A DNA stretch of 64,000 bases from Halothece sp. PCC 7418 (GCF_000317635.1 NC_019779.1:2356001-2420000); one strand, 5' to 3'. Counted from the first letter of the stretch, positions 47,179 through 57,700 are shown. A program made the numbers and translations. Notes: generated by a model not told the origin, from the letters alone.

Positions 47179-47934
47179 TTAAGTGTCACGCATTTCTTGG
47201 GCAGTTATCCCATCTGCAGTATTGTTGGCATACTTTTGGTATTGAGCGAGATAAAAGTCTCTCGGGTTCTCAATTTCTTGCACGGACTGACGCTGCGACA
47301 TCTGTTCCCACCATTGCTTGAGAAAAGAGCAACTTGCAGGAAGAGAAACATTCCGATAATGCTCTAGGATGCAAAAGCGTTCAAACCAAGGATAAAAAGT
47401 TAAATCAACTAAAGATAAATCGTTGCCTAACCAATAATCACCATTAGCACTTAGTTTTTGGATGCCTTCTGTTTCCATAAACTGTAAATGGTCTTGAAAG
47501 TTAGCTTTCCATTTTTCTTGTTTATCTCGATCTTGTTCCAGTAATATTTTATAAAAGACTGGCACTAATTTAGTATTTGCAAAATCAATCCAAATTCTGG
47601 CTAATGCTCTTTGACCTGGAGAATGAGGGAATAAAGAAGGTTCGGGAAAGGCTTCATCGAGATATTCATTGATAATTGCTGATTCCCAAATGCAATTATT
47701 CTCATGTTTAATAACAGGAACTTTCCCATAAGGAGAGATTTGAGAAAACCAATTAGGCTTATTATTTAAGTCAGAGATTACGCCTTCCTAAACGGAAGGC
47801 GCCTGTCCTCACTAAAGCTCCGGTGACCGTTGGTCAATTTCAATCAATTGAAAATCAATCCTTTTTTCCATTAGAGTCAAACGGGTACGATGGGCAAAGG
47901 GGCAAACACTCGCGCTATACAGTTCTACAGTCAT
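47179..47934 (-). pseudogene. Glutathione S-transferase gene interrupted by a 63-bp insert
   Basis: From ATG at 47934 the frame reads MTVELYSASVCPFAHRTRLT (thioredoxin-like GST start with CPFAHR), then hits stops in an inserted segment at 47770-47832, and resumes in the same frame with LNNKPNWFSQISPYGKVPVI, the SNAIL/ESAIINEYLDE helix and a full C-terminal helical domain to TAA at 47179. Removing exactly 63 bases restores an uninterrupted 230-codon GST. Three in-frame stops in the insert make the full protein impossible; only the C-terminal domain could be re-initiated (47565). A recent inactivation, since both halves are otherwise intact. Confidence 0.88.
47770..47832 (-). mobile_element. 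63-bp double-hairpin insertion, IS200/IS605-like
   Basis: On the minus strand the insert follows TTGAC in the GST gene, begins CAACGGTCACCGGAGC and ends TCTGAC. Hairpin GACC-AAC-GGTC sits at its left end and GCGCCTTCC-GTTTA-GGAAGGCG near its right end. There are no terminal inverted repeats and no duplication beyond the GAC ambiguity. This is how IS200/IS605 elements and their non-autonomous derivatives insert (3' to a fixed short target, subterminal hairpins). A 49-bp relative is at 30737-30785, also after TTGAC. Confidence 0.8.
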
Positions 47935-48019
47935 TTTGAAAATTTTTCTGGTGATGGTCAATCAGTTCTAATTTGATGGTAAGCTAGACGCGATCTCAGA
48001 CGCACTACCAACAACGACA

Positions 48020-48916
48020 ATGGGAACTGTTATTAGTACCGTTAACATGAAAGGAGGGGTGGGCAAAACTACCCTAACTGTTAATCTTGCCACTTGTTTA
48101 GCCAAGAACCATCAAAAACGGGTGTTAGTGGTTGATTTAGACTCACAAATTAGTGCGACCCTGAGTTTGATGCCTCCGCAGGAATTTTCTAAAGCCCGTC
48201 GTACTCGTCGCACTCTCAGTTATTTAATTGATAAAATTGTTCGTCCCAATATTCGGCGCAAATATGATACACCCGATTTAATTTATTCCCAAATTTGTGA
48301 GATTAATGGTTTAGAATTACTGGCAGGAGATATTGAACTGTATGATGAATATTTAGTCTCGAAAAAACTCCACGAAGAAGCCATTTCCGATTCTGATCAA
48401 GATTTTAATCAGGCTTGGGATAACTTTGAATCAACGTTAGTCCGAAAAATCTTAGAACCAGTGATAGATGATTATGATTTTATTATCATGGATTGCGCCC
48501 CAGGTTATAACCTTTTAACTCGCAGTGGTATTGCAGCAAGCGATTTTTACCTCCTGCCAGCGCGTCCAGAACCTTTATCATTGGTCGGGGTTCAACTTTT
48601 AGAAAAGCGGATTGCCCGACTAAAGAAAAATGATAAAACCGAGTCAGAACAATTACAAAAACTGAGTTTATTAGGAATTGTTTTTATCTTATCTAATGGG
48701 GGGTTATTTGGTCGCTATTATAAGCAGGTAATACAACGCATTGAACAAGATTTTGCACCGGATCAAATCTTTCAACAACAAATCCCCATGGATGTCAATG
48801 TGGCGAAAGCAGTGGATATGTTCACTCCTGCGGTTTTAGCAATGCCGAATTCTTCGGGGTCGAAAGCCTTTGTTAAGCTAACAGAAGAAATTTTAAAGAA
48901 GATATTTAGTGGTTAG
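48020..48916 (+). CDS. ParA-family ATPase
   Basis: 298 aa. Deviant Walker A NMKGGVGKTTLTVNLA, switch I/A' VVDLDSQISATLS, Walker B IIMDCAPG. Such proteins segregate chromosomes, plasmids or cellular cargo such as carboxysomes. No ParB, no parS-like repeats and no replication gene are adjacent, so this is an orphan ParA of unknown cargo. The insertion between Walker A' and Walker B (RRTRRTLSYLIDKIVRPNIRR) is longer than in minimal ParA. Confidence 0.88.
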   Translation: MGTVISTVNMKGGVGKTTLTVNLATCLAKNHQKRVLVVDLDSQISATLSLMPPQEFSKARRTRRTLSYLIDKIVRPNIRRKYDTPDLIYSQICEINGLELLAGDIELYDEYLVSKKLHEEAISDSDQDFNQAWDNFESTLVRKILEPVIDDYDFIIMDCAPGYNLLTRSGIAASDFYLLPARPEPLSLVGVQLLEKRIARLKKNDKTESEQLQKLSLLGIVFILSNGGLFGRYYKQVIQRIEQDFAPDQIFQQQIPMDVNVAKAVDMFTPAVLAMPNSSGSKAFVKLTEEILKKIFSG

Positions 48917-48972
48917 AAGCAAGAACCTCCCATGATATGCTTTGATTTAATGGGAAAGGCTCAACAAGAGAA

Positions 48973-50025
48973 TTAATACCCTAAATGTTCCATAGTTCTT
49001 TCTGTCACCATTCTCCCTCGGGGCGTGCGTTGAATAAAGCCAATTTGTAATAAGTAGGGTTCGTAAACATCTTCAATGGTCAGGCGATCTTCTCCTGTTG
49101 CAGCAGCGATCGCGTCCAGACCAACTGGACCGCCATGAAACTGCTCAATCATCGTATTTAAAATCAGGCGATCCGTCCAATCTAAGCCCATTTTATCCAC
49201 CTGAAATAACTCTAGGGCTTCTTCGGCGACACTCTGGCTAATTGCTCCCAATTGCTTCACTTGTGCATAATCTCGCACCCGCTTCAAGAGGCGGTTGGCA
49301 ATCCGAGGCGTACCGCGCGATCGCGCTGCAATTTCACTCGCCCCCGCTTCCACAATTTCTGTTTCTAAAACCTTAGCGGTACGGGTAACAATTTCGGTCA
49401 ACTCATCCAACTGATAAAACTGTAACCTTTGCACCATTCCAAAGCGATCGCGCAAGGGAGAAGTCAACGATCCCACCCGTGTTGTCGCCCCAACCAGGGT
49501 AAACGGTGCAAGGGGAATACTGCGCGTTTTCGCACTCTGTCCTTTCCCCACCGTAATATCCAGCCGTCCATCTTCCATCGCTGGATAAAGCAACTCCTCT
49601 GTAATCCGATTTAAACGATGGATTTCATCAATAAATAACACATCCCCTGGATTCAGATTCACTAATAAGCCCGTTATATCGCGAGGACGTTCTAAAGCAG
49701 GGGCAGCAGTAATTTTACACGCCACATCCATTTCTGTTGCTAAAATCAGAGAGATGGTGGTTTTCCCCAAACCAGGCGGTCCATAGAGCAGCAAATGATC
49801 CATTGCTTCCCCGCGTTGTTTTGCTGCTTGAATTGCAATGCTAAGGAGAGCCTTTAAATCTTTTTGTCCGATATAATCAGCAAGGCGTTGCGGACGAAGA
49901 TTATCTTCGTTGCTACTCGTTTCCTCTGGAGTGGGATTACTCTGTAATAACTCATTCCGTGGCTTCCCTGGGGAAGAAGACTCTTGAGTTGGTTTTCCTT
50001 GGTCAGAGGAGCGTTTGATCGCCAT
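48973..50025 (-). CDS. ruvB: Holliday junction helicase RuvB
   Basis: A 350-aa AAA+ motor that drives branch migration with RuvA in recombinational repair. An N-terminal low-complexity extension of about 40 residues (Ser/Pro/Glu-rich) precedes [16 protein letters not shown]. Walker [11 protein letters not shown], Walker [11 protein letters not shown], sensor 1 [19 protein letters not shown], and the C-terminal winged helix with [17 protein letters not shown]. Two HIP1 sites. Divergent from hisF with only 30 bases between starts. Confidence 0.96.
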   Translation of the reverse strand: MAIKRSSDQGKPTQESSSPGKPRNELLQSNPTPEETSSNEDNLRPQRLADYIGQKDLKALLSIAIQAAKQRGEAMDHLLLYGPPGLGKTTISLILATEMDVACKITAAPALERPRDITGLLVNLNPGDVLFIDEIHRLNRITEELLYPAMEDGRLDITVGKGQSAKTRSIPLAPFTLVGATTRVGSLTSPLRDRFGMVQRLQFYQLDELTEIVTRTAKVLETEIVEAGASEIAARSRGTPRIANRLLKRVRDYAQVKQLGAISQSVAEEALELFQVDKMGLDWTDRLILNTMIEQFHGGPVGLDAIAAATGEDRLTIEDVYEPYLLQIGFIQRTPRGRMVTERTMEHLGY

Positions 50026-50055
50026 AATAATTGAGCAGTAATTGGAAGGACTGTA

Positions 50056-50829
50056 ATGGTTTTAGCTAAACGCATTTTACCTTGTCTTGATGTCAACGCT
50101 GGGCGCGTGGTGAAAGGGGTGAATTTTGTTAATCTTCGTGATGCAGGCGACCCAGTGGAATTAGCCCAGAGATATGATGCTGCGGGGGCGGATGAACTCG
50201 TCTTTTTGGATATTACCGCCACCCACGAAGAGCGAGATACAATTCTGGATGTCGTGCAACGTACTGCTGAACAAGTGTTTATTCCCTTAACAGTTGGCGG
50301 GGGGATTCAATCCTTAGAACATATTAAAAATTTGTTAAGAGCAGGGGCGGATAAAGTCAGTATTAATTCGGGGGCAGTACGGAATCCCGATTTGATTAAT
50401 GAAGCCAGCGATCGCGTGGGGAAACAATCGATTGTGGTTGCTATTGATGCCCGTCGTCGAGAGACTCCTGGCAATTCGGGCTGGGAGGTTTATGTTCGTG
50501 GCGGACGGGAAAATACAGGCTTAGACGCGATCGCGTGGGCAAAAGAAATGGAACAACGGGGGGCTGGAGAACTGTTAGTAACCAGTATGGACGCAGATGG
50601 GACACAAGCGGGTTATGATCTGCAATTGACGCGGAAAATTAGTGAAGCGGTAACGATTCCTGTGGTCGCCTCTGGTGGTGCGGGGAATGTCCATCATATC
50701 TGTGAAGCCTTCACTGAGGGAAAAGCAGAAGCTGCTCTCCTCGCGTCTTTGCTCCATTATGGACAATTAACCGTGACCGATATCAAACAATATTTAAGAC
50801 AACAGGGGGTTTCCGTTCGCACAAGTTAA
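50056..50829 (+). CDS. hisF: Imidazole glycerol phosphate synthase subunit HisF
   Basis: The cyclase half of the HisHF complex: ammonia from HisH plus PRFAR gives imidazole glycerol phosphate and AICAR in histidine synthesis. 257-aa TIM barrel. [22 protein letters not shown] with catalytic Asp (D11), the phosphate loops VGGGIQ and VASGGAGN, and the second catalytic Asp in [13 protein letters not shown]. The promoter must overlap the ruvB start region because the gap is 30 bases. Confidence 0.97.
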   Translation: MVLAKRILPCLDVNAGRVVKGVNFVNLRDAGDPVELAQRYDAAGADELVFLDITATHEERDTILDVVQRTAEQVFIPLTVGGGIQSLEHIKNLLRAGADKVSINSGAVRNPDLINEASDRVGKQSIVVAIDARRRETPGNSGWEVYVRGGRENTGLDAIAWAKEMEQRGAGELLVTSMDADGTQAGYDLQLTRKISEAVTIPVVASGGAGNVHHICEAFTEGKAEAALLASLLHYGQLTVTDIKQYLRQQGVSVRTS

Positions 50830-50916
50830 CTTAATTAAATATAAAGTTACATAGCAGAGGGCAAAACTGGCAATTCATGTATTAAGATAGAGATAAATTG
50901 TTACATTTTGTTAAAT

Positions 50917-51099
50917 ATGTTGTTATTTATTCTCATTTTTGATGTTGCCCTCGTTGCTTGGTCATTACATCTGATGCAATCCTCATTTCAATACCAAGAA
51001 TTTTCTTTAATGCTTGCTGGGACCTTAGTGGCTATTGCTGCTGCTGCAATTATGGTCTCCTACTTTATGATGGGAAGTTGCCTTGGTTATCTCGGTTAA
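50917..51099 (+). CDS. Small two-helix membrane protein
   Basis: 60 aa from ATG at 50917 (a TTG three codons upstream is also in frame). Almost entirely hydrophobic: segment 1 about 1-18 (MLLFILIFDVALVAWSLHLM), segment 2 about 31-55 with Ala-rich LVAIAAAAIMVSYFMMGS. No recognised family; it could be a small thylakoid or plasma-membrane protein. It precedes tRNA-Ala by 67 bases. Confidence 0.55.
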   Translation: MLLFILIFDVALVAWSLHLMQSSFQYQEFSLMLAGTLVAIAAAAIMVSYFMMGSCLGYLG

Positions 51100-51166
51100 T
51101 CTCTATTCTTGGGGAACAGCCCCTTGACAAAATGGTTCTGATCAAGGCATGATCGTATATGCACTC

Positions 51167-51239
51167 GGGGCTATAGCTCAGTTGGTAGAGCACCTCAATG
51201 GCATTGAGGGGGCCAGCGGTTCGAGTCCGCTTAGCTCCA
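51167..51239 (+). tRNA. tRNA-Ala (GGC)
   Basis: 73 nt. Acceptor arms GGGGCTA/TAGCTCC, D-arm TAGCTCAGTTGGTAGAGCA-type box A, anticodon stem CCTCA/TGAGG with loop ATGGCAT (anticodon GGC), T-arm GCGG-TTCGAGT-CCGC, discriminator A; CCA is not encoded. It marks the left edge of the accessory island: the first 20-bp island repeat begins 35 bases after it. Confidence 0.95.
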
Positions 51240-51273
51240 TTTGGAAAATATGATGTTGGGAATCAGGGTTTAT

Positions 51274-51346
51274 TGTTGGAAGAAGAAATTGGCCACAATG
51301 GCCAACTTTACCTTCCAAGTTTGAGATGGCCAACTTTACCTTCCAA
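51274..51346. repeat. Left-edge cluster of 20-bp repeats (TnsB-site-like)
   Basis: TTGGAAGAAGAAATTGGCCA (51276) faces TGGCCAACTTTACCTTCCAA (51299), three bases apart, and the latter is repeated exactly at 51327. The first two make a 43-base near-palindrome. Units match those at the right edge. Confidence 0.85.
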
Positions 51347-51866
51347 ATTTTTGATCTTCGTTCCGTATTCTGATCAAGGATAGCTCTTGACAAATAGGCG
51401 ATTCTATAGTAAGGAAGATAAATTTAAGTCTGACTTTACTAGTTTGGTAAAGCAATGTATGAAAACGAGTAGCCTCTGTCTGTGTTACTTATTTAGCTTC
51501 GTGTAGTAGACTTGGGCGCGATCTCTCGAAAGTCGGCAATTTTAATAGTTTACCAACTTCAAATTACAATTGCTCAAAAGCTCAAACGGTAAATGAAGCC
51601 GCTCTATGGCCTCTTTTTGATCTTGGGTACGTTGCGTGCTAGGTTCAAATCCTTGCGTCCTAACTCGTTTAGTTCTTGGTGATGATCCCGAAAAGCACAG
51701 GATTGTGGAGTACACTCCCTTACCCCAGAAATCTCGTCCCAACCATTAGGTAGCAGAATACCAGATTGCCCTGTCATTGGGTAACCATCAATAACAACAT
51801 GACCTGCGATCGCTGATCAATCTAACCATCAGTACAAAGTGTTTTACTTGAACTTAAAGAAGAGTA
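51347..51866. other. Non-coding or decayed stretch between island edge and tniQ
   Basis: 520 bases. On the minus strand a frame open from about 51815 to a TAG at 51604 reads like decayed coding sequence (HVVIDGYPMTGQSGILLPNG, then NGWDEISGVRECTPQ), with no recognised family and no start. I looked for CRISPR repeats or a tracr-like RNA, as in type V-K transposons, and saw none. Confidence 0.4.
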
Positions 51867-53228
51867 TCATTTGAAAATAACACTATTTTGAGCGTTGCGT
51901 AAGGTAGCTCTAACCTTTTTATAACGCAAATAGCCAGGGTGATCGATAAATTGAGCGACCAGCTTTTCAGAGGGATAGTATCCTTCTTGAGATAGTCGCT
52001 CAACAGTATCCTTAATTTGCTGGTACGTTTTTTCTAACTCCGCTCGAAAAGTTTCTTGACGATATCGAATGTATTTAACTGAAATTTGATGACACAATTG
52101 AGGGAATTTTCTATATATTGTTCTGCGGTGACATTGTAAACGTCTGGCCACTTCCTCAAGAGAAGGAGGTGGAGATTCACCAGTTGCCAAAGTATGCTCT
52201 AAATATTGCTGAACTTGATTCAAATCAAGGGAAGAAGTTTTCCGATTGGATGGCATATGAGGCAAGGAAATTGGAGAGAGTTGCTGTAGAGATTGATCAA
52301 AGGATAATTTTCCTGAGTAAAAATCAACTAGCGATACTTTGGTCAAATAACAAATTCGCAGTATAGCTTGTAATGAGGGTAAATGTTTCCCCTGACACCA
52401 TAGCCATAGACTGTTTTTAGGGATTTGGATCTGACGTGCAAAGTGAGCTACATTTCCTTGAGTAAAATGATTGATGCAAATATTAAGCGAAGAAATAATG
52501 TTTTGAAGTTTCAGAGAATCCTGATGTTGAAAAGCAAAACTTATCATGTCACCAATTGAGGCAACAACCCATAATTCCCAATTTTGATTTTCTATCCCTA
52601 TAAATTCATTTTTATCAACTTTATTATTAAAAGGAATGCCCAGCCATTTATAGCATTTAGAACAGTATCCTGGCTCAGCCTGCCAAGCGAGAAGAAAGTT
52701 TTCTTGACCACAATAAGGACATTTATTTTGTAGAGGAAAATTATGTATCCTACACATCTTAACTTCCTGTAATGACCAAAGCAATGGCTCATAAACAGAT
52801 ATTTGATTCGTCAAACAATCTTCATAACAAAATGGGCACCAAACTTGATGGCGATGAAGTAAATTTCTAGTCGGTAAAACCTGTGCTAGAGGAAGTAAAG
52901 TTAAGCTCTGTAAATTAGGTTGTAGCGTTAAGGTTTCAAAAACACGGACAAGGTCAAGCGCCATAACTCCTGTCCCATTTATAGCTGCGGTGTGGAGATA
53001 TATTTTGTTTAATCTAGCACTGCTGTATTTTTTGGGAATTAGTCCGCTAGCAACCTTTTTTAGTAAGGCTCCGGGAAAAACCAGATGTGACGCAGACAGT
53101 CTTGATATATAACTGGTCAGACGTTCCACATAAGGAGTACCCACTCTCTCTGGCTTTAATGAATACAGATAACTACGAGGCGGAATAGCTAATGATTCTT
53201 CATTCCATGAAGGATAAACTGATGACAT
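51867..53228 (-). CDS. tniQ: TniQ/TnsD-like transposon targeting protein
   Basis: 453 aa. N-terminal TniQ domain (PPRSYLYSLKPERVGTPYVE, SASHLVFPGALLKK), zinc-binding part with C131/C134, C159/H162, C170/C173 and C189/C192, then a helical middle and a C-terminal HTH (LEEVARRLQCHRRTIYRKFP at about 373-392). The size and the C-terminal DNA-binding part resemble TnsD-type target selectors rather than the short TniQ of type V-K systems. It is preceded by a tnsC fragment 24 bases upstream, in the usual tnsC-tniQ order. No HIP1 site lies in the gene. If active, it may recognise the nearby tRNA-Ala gene. Confidence 0.82.
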   Translation of the reverse strand: MSSVYPSWNEESLAIPPRSYLYSLKPERVGTPYVERLTSYISRLSASHLVFPGALLKKVASGLIPKKYSSARLNKIYLHTAAINGTGVMALDLVRVFETLTLQPNLQSLTLLPLAQVLPTRNLLHRHQVWCPFCYEDCLTNQISVYEPLLWSLQEVKMCRIHNFPLQNKCPYCGQENFLLAWQAEPGYCSKCYKWLGIPFNNKVDKNEFIGIENQNWELWVVASIGDMISFAFQHQDSLKLQNIISSLNICINHFTQGNVAHFARQIQIPKNSLWLWCQGKHLPSLQAILRICYLTKVSLVDFYSGKLSFDQSLQQLSPISLPHMPSNRKTSSLDLNQVQQYLEHTLATGESPPPSLEEVARRLQCHRRTIYRKFPQLCHQISVKYIRYRQETFRAELEKTYQQIKDTVERLSQEGYYPSEKLVAQFIDHPGYLRYKKVRATLRNAQNSVIFK

Positions 53229-53252
53229 GGTATAGCTAGAAATAGAAGGTTT

Positions 53253-53654
53253 TTAACTATCAGGTATTCCAGTGGGATACCGATGAGGTGAAGGCTCTCC
53301 AACGAAGGTATTTTTACCTTGACCGGAAGAAGATTCCTTTTCTTGAGACTCACTTGATTGAATGTAGGCATATTCAATTCCTAGTGTTGTACGCAGTTCT
53401 GTTAAGGCTGATTCCTCTTTACTTTGTTGAAAGTCCTTTTCCTGTGTCTTAATATCCGTCAAAAGTTTAAGGCATTGGCGAGCGGGAAGGGCATGAGGTT
53501 TTAAGTCTTCTAATGTTATTGTAGTCGCTGGTTTATCTTGAGTTAAAACATGATGAAGCGTTGTGGAAAGCCAGTCCTTTAGAATCCCCACACAACCTAG
53601 ACTCCCTTCGTAAAGGAGTGCGGATTGGCAACGGCGAGAGGAAGGGTTTTTGAA
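53253..53654 (-). pseudogene. C-terminal fragment of a TnsC-like transposition ATPase
   Basis: The frame is open from 53654 and reads RRCQSALLYEGSLGCVGILK, then DWLSTTLHHVL and ITLEDLKPHALPARQCLKLL, the C-terminal region of TnsC/TniB-type AAA+ regulators. The Walker motifs and N-terminal two thirds are absent: the sequence is cut at about 53620-53655, where a GmrSD-like gene begins on the other strand. Any translation product from the GTG at 53591 would be a 112-aa stub. Confidence 0.7.
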
Positions 53655-54585
53655 CTATCCAGTGCTGCGGTTGTTAAAGCCGACGGATTTTTTGCAGGCT
53701 TTATCTCTGTTAGTGACGTATCATAGACGGTTAGAAGCGCAAAATCGGGGACTTCATGAGGATAAGTTACCGCGCATTGCTTGTAATCGTCAGGATATTC
53801 TCAATTTGTCGTTATCGGATTATCAAGGATGGGTGGAAGCGATTACGGAGGGGTTTGAACTGGGAGCGAAGTTTTTACATGGTCAGGCAGTTTTTGATGC
53901 CGATGATGTGTCTTACCCGATGCAGTTGGTGGTATTAGCGCCGTTAATAGTGATTTTGAGAGATGGGGTGAGGTTTGATACGGTGCGACGGAAGTTAGAG
54001 CAATGGTTCTATTGTGGGGCTGCATCAGGGATTTATTCTCGCTCTCGGGAGTCAACGGCGGCGAAGGATTTGATTGAGATGCCTGGTTGGGTGTGGGAAG
54101 AGGGGGCGATTCCGACGACGATTCGAGAGGCGAGTTTACAAGCAGAACGGTTGCAGAGTTGTGTGAATTCTCAGGGGGCTGCTTATAGGGCGATTTCGGC
54201 GTTGTTAAGACGGGATGGGGCGTTGGATTTTTTGACGGGGGAGGTACTAACGGAGGCGAAGTATTTTCAGGAGGGGATTGAAAATCATCATATTTTTCCG
54301 CAGAAGTGGTGTCAACAACGGGGGATTGCGCGATCGCGCTACAACAGTATTGTCAATAAAACGCCGTTAACTTGGCGGACGAATCGCTTTTTGGGGAGTG
54401 TGGTGCCGTCGATGTATTTGCAGTGGTTGCAGGAGACGGGTATGAGTCGGGAACGGGTGGATGAGATTTTGCGATCACATTTGATTGAGCTTGAGTTGTT
54501 GAGAGGGGATGATTTTGAGGGGTTTTTTGCTGAACGAACGCGGGTGCTATTAGGGAAGTTGTATGAGGCAATGGGGAAGGAATGA
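53614..54585 (+). pseudogene. 5'-truncated GmrSD/DUF262-type HNH nuclease
   Basis: The open frame enters at the junction with the tnsC fragment (RREEGFLNYPVLRLLKPTDF) and continues to TGA at 54585. It matches the C-terminal half of DUF262-DUF1524 proteins: a helical middle (FDTVRRKLEQWFYCGAASG) and an HNH/DUF1524 module ENHHIFPQKWC...NSIVNKTPLTWRTN with the paired histidines and asparagine. Full-length members (GmrSD type IV restriction, BrxU) also need an N-terminal ParB-like NTPase domain, which is missing. A TTG at 53650 could start a 311-aa product. Convergent with the helicase gene. Confidence 0.7.
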
Positions 54586-54725
54586 GTGATTGAGCCTCCG
54601 ACTCGGTCTTGTGAGCTACACGCTTTCGAGATCAAGAACATCCATGATGGAAATTTATCGAGTACGCTGGGTCATTGATGGCAACACAATTTAAGCCCAA
54701 CCCTTAGCAGACACTAATTGACTAA

Positions 54726-57700
54726 TCACAAACCTTCTACGATTGGAAACAAAGGACTGCCTGGTGACCATAACTCTGTACTGTCGGGATGTTGTTCAAA
54801 ATAATCGGGGGCGGTGGTTACTCGCAAAACTTCGCTCATTCCAGGCATGGAAAATTTATATTCTTTCGATTGCAAACGTTCAATTTCTAGTCCAGGCGGT
54901 CTTAAATCGACCCGTTGAATTAATTGATCGAGCGTTTCAAAATTGTATAAAGGTTCGGGACGTAAGGGTTCTTCTAATTCGGCATCTGTTACTTGGTCTA
55001 AGTCAAAACTATCGCTTTCTTTTTCTTTCACATCTTCATTAACAGTCTCGACTAAATCGGCTTTTTTCTGCTCTTTTTCGTCACGGTTGGCTAAAGCAAC
55101 AGTAGCAAAGTTCTTGGGGATACTGGAGAGAATCGGTTGCAGTTTGCCAACATATTGAGAGAATAAACCAATACGATCGCGCAGTGCAATATAAACATCC
55201 GTTTCTACAGTATCTTGATAGTGCAGGTTGAGAATTTTAATGGTTGGATACTTTTGTCCTAAGCGATCGATGCGACCGATTCGCTGTTCAACCCGCATGG
55301 GATTCCAAGGCATATCATAGTTAATCATTGCCCCGCAAAATTGGAAGTTTAAGCCTTCTGCTGCTGCATCGGTACAAAGCAAAATGTCAGCTTTCCCATC
55401 ACGGAAGATTTGTTTGGTTTTATCTCTAGAAATACGCTGCCAAGTCGAATCTGATGTGGGAATTTCTCCCCCTCGTCCTGAGAAACAAACGATTTTATAG
55501 TTAGATACAGATGCAAGATATTGACGCAGAAAATCCATTGTGTCTGTATATTGACTGAAGACAATAATTTGCTGATACCCTTCTTGTTTCACCTGTTGTA
55601 AATAGTCCAGTAAAACTTGCGCTTTGGTATCGGTGGGGAGGGCTTCAATTTGTTCTCTCAGCCACGCCAGTTCCCGCACTTCTTCATTTTTCAGTGCTTC
55701 TTGTTCGAGTTGGTTGGCTTGGTCTTCATCCATTATTTCTTCAGAAGCCTCATCGTCTAAAATATCTTCGTCAATGAGGGTGGGTTGATAATAGTGCGTT
55801 CTCTCTAGTCGGTTTAAGCGTTGGGAAAGGGTTCGCGCTAAAGCAGCAAAACTGCTGGCGAGACGACGGCGGTAAATGGTCATTACAAACCCCACCGCAT
55901 TCTTCTCTGCTTGCGTGGCGTTGTTATAGGTGGAGGCAATATAATCTTCCACTGCGTCGTATAGGGTTTTCTCTTGGGAACTAAGAGAGACAAACTTGTC
56001 TTCAACCTGACGGGTGGCAATGCGAGTGCTAATTTTTCCCGCTTCGTAATAGCGGCGCAAAAGCTGACGGGTATGACGTGAAAGTAATCTACCCACTGGA
56101 GTATTTGCCTTCATGATTTCTATAGCAGCGCGACGGCGATCGCTGTTCAGTTGTCTGCGGGGAAGAGTCGCTTCATCTCTCAACGCATTGAGGATTTTTT
56201 TCGCTGCCAGTTTACTCTGTTTCGGAACGTACTTTTGTACCGCTTCTAGGGGGGTTTCTCCATACGCTGCTTCAACACTGCGAAACAGTCTTGCCATAAA
56301 CTCAAATTGAGCATTACTGGGATTAGCACTGCTGGCGCACTCAAAGAAGTCTTGGAAATGTTTCACATTCCATTCTGGAGGAAGTCCAAACAGAGAAAGC
56401 AAATCCCAAACCTCGATCGGGTCAATCTGCATCGGCGTTGCTGTCAGTAGGATTAATCCCTGTGTCTTGTATTTCAACTGCTGCATCAAGGATAAGAGGA
56501 GATTGGGTCCTTTTTGCTGCGTTCCTCCCGCACCCCGCCGACGAGCATGATGGGCTTCATCGAGGATAATTAAATCATAAGATTCTGCATCTTCAATTAA
56601 TTCCCTTGCGCGATCGCGCCGTCGCATTAAATGACTGGAAACAATGGTACAGGGTTCTTGATGCCAAGTTTCACGGGACACAGGCTGTATAGTATTCTTG
56701 CCCAACGCCCGCCAAGCAGGACAATCATACCAATTTAATGCCTTCCCGTCATAAATGGGCCAATTGAGATTAAACTTCTCTCGCAGTTCAATTTGCCATT
56801 GGGTTAACACCGATTTGGGGGCGAGAATTAAAATCCGTTTCGCTTTCCCTGATAACCACGCTTGTCGCAGCAATAACCCCGCTTCAATGGTTTTTCCCAA
56901 TCCCACTTCATCAGCAATCAGCAGGGTAGGGGGCCAATGATGATACAGTCGTTGAAAGGTTTTGATTTGATGGGGCCAAGGGGTAACTGTAGAAGTGGCT
57001 TCTCCCACATAATCCCCGCGCCCTGGAATAGCGGGTCCCTGTTGAATTAATGTCCAGACTTTTCGATATAAGTCTTCTGGTTGGGGATCAAGAGTGATTG
57101 GTTCAGGTTTCGGGGAAGGAGTCGTTGTGGGTTGTAGTTCAGTTTCTACTTTTTCCAACCGTTTTGGCTTTTGGTCATTGGGCGGTAAATAGTGTAAGAG
57201 TTGTTCTGTTACTGCTTGGGGAACATCAATAACTAAACAGCGTTTGGCTTGGTTCGCCCAAAGTTTCGCAAAGCCTGTTTCTTCATCATCCACATAGGTT
57301 TTTGTTCCTCCCCAGTCAGTGAAGACATGAAAACTTTCCCAGTTACCGCGCCATCCTTTTGCGGTTTCATTCACACTGCCATTAAAAGCGAGACGGTTTC
57401 CAGCTTTATCTTCAATCACTCCTGCTTTTTCGTGGAATATTCCTTGGGCGGGAATGGCTTTGCGTTCAGCAGAACAAGGAAGGGCGAGTTTAATTTCTAG
57501 ATAGTCTTGGGCAATCATCCAAGACAGGAGTTCTAAAGCGTCGATTTCTTCAGAATCATTGCTGGTTAAAGGATTAACAGTCAGTTTTTCCTCAACCACT
57601 GCTTTTAGCTTTTCTCCCCGTTCAATGGCTGTAACTTCTGCTTCCCCTAACGTACAGCCGATAATGAGACGCATTCGCCCTTGGTTGTGGATTAAGCCTT

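Noticed and set aside
48020-48916. Plasmid partition locus
   Set aside because: No ParB, no parS-like repeats and no replication gene; flanked by chromosomal genes (ruvB, hisF).
51604-51670. Possible second tRNA (T-arm-like GGTTCAAATCC)
   Set aside because: No matching acceptor, D-arm or anticodon arm can be built around it.
51542-51742. 66-codon minus-strand frame downstream of tniQ
   Set aside because: A different frame of the same stretch reads more like decayed coding sequence; neither has a convincing start or family.
51347-51866. Cas12k/CRISPR part of a type V-K transposon
   Set aside because: No repeat-spacer pattern, no tracr-like structure and no Cas12-type frame; TniQ is too long for the V-K type.
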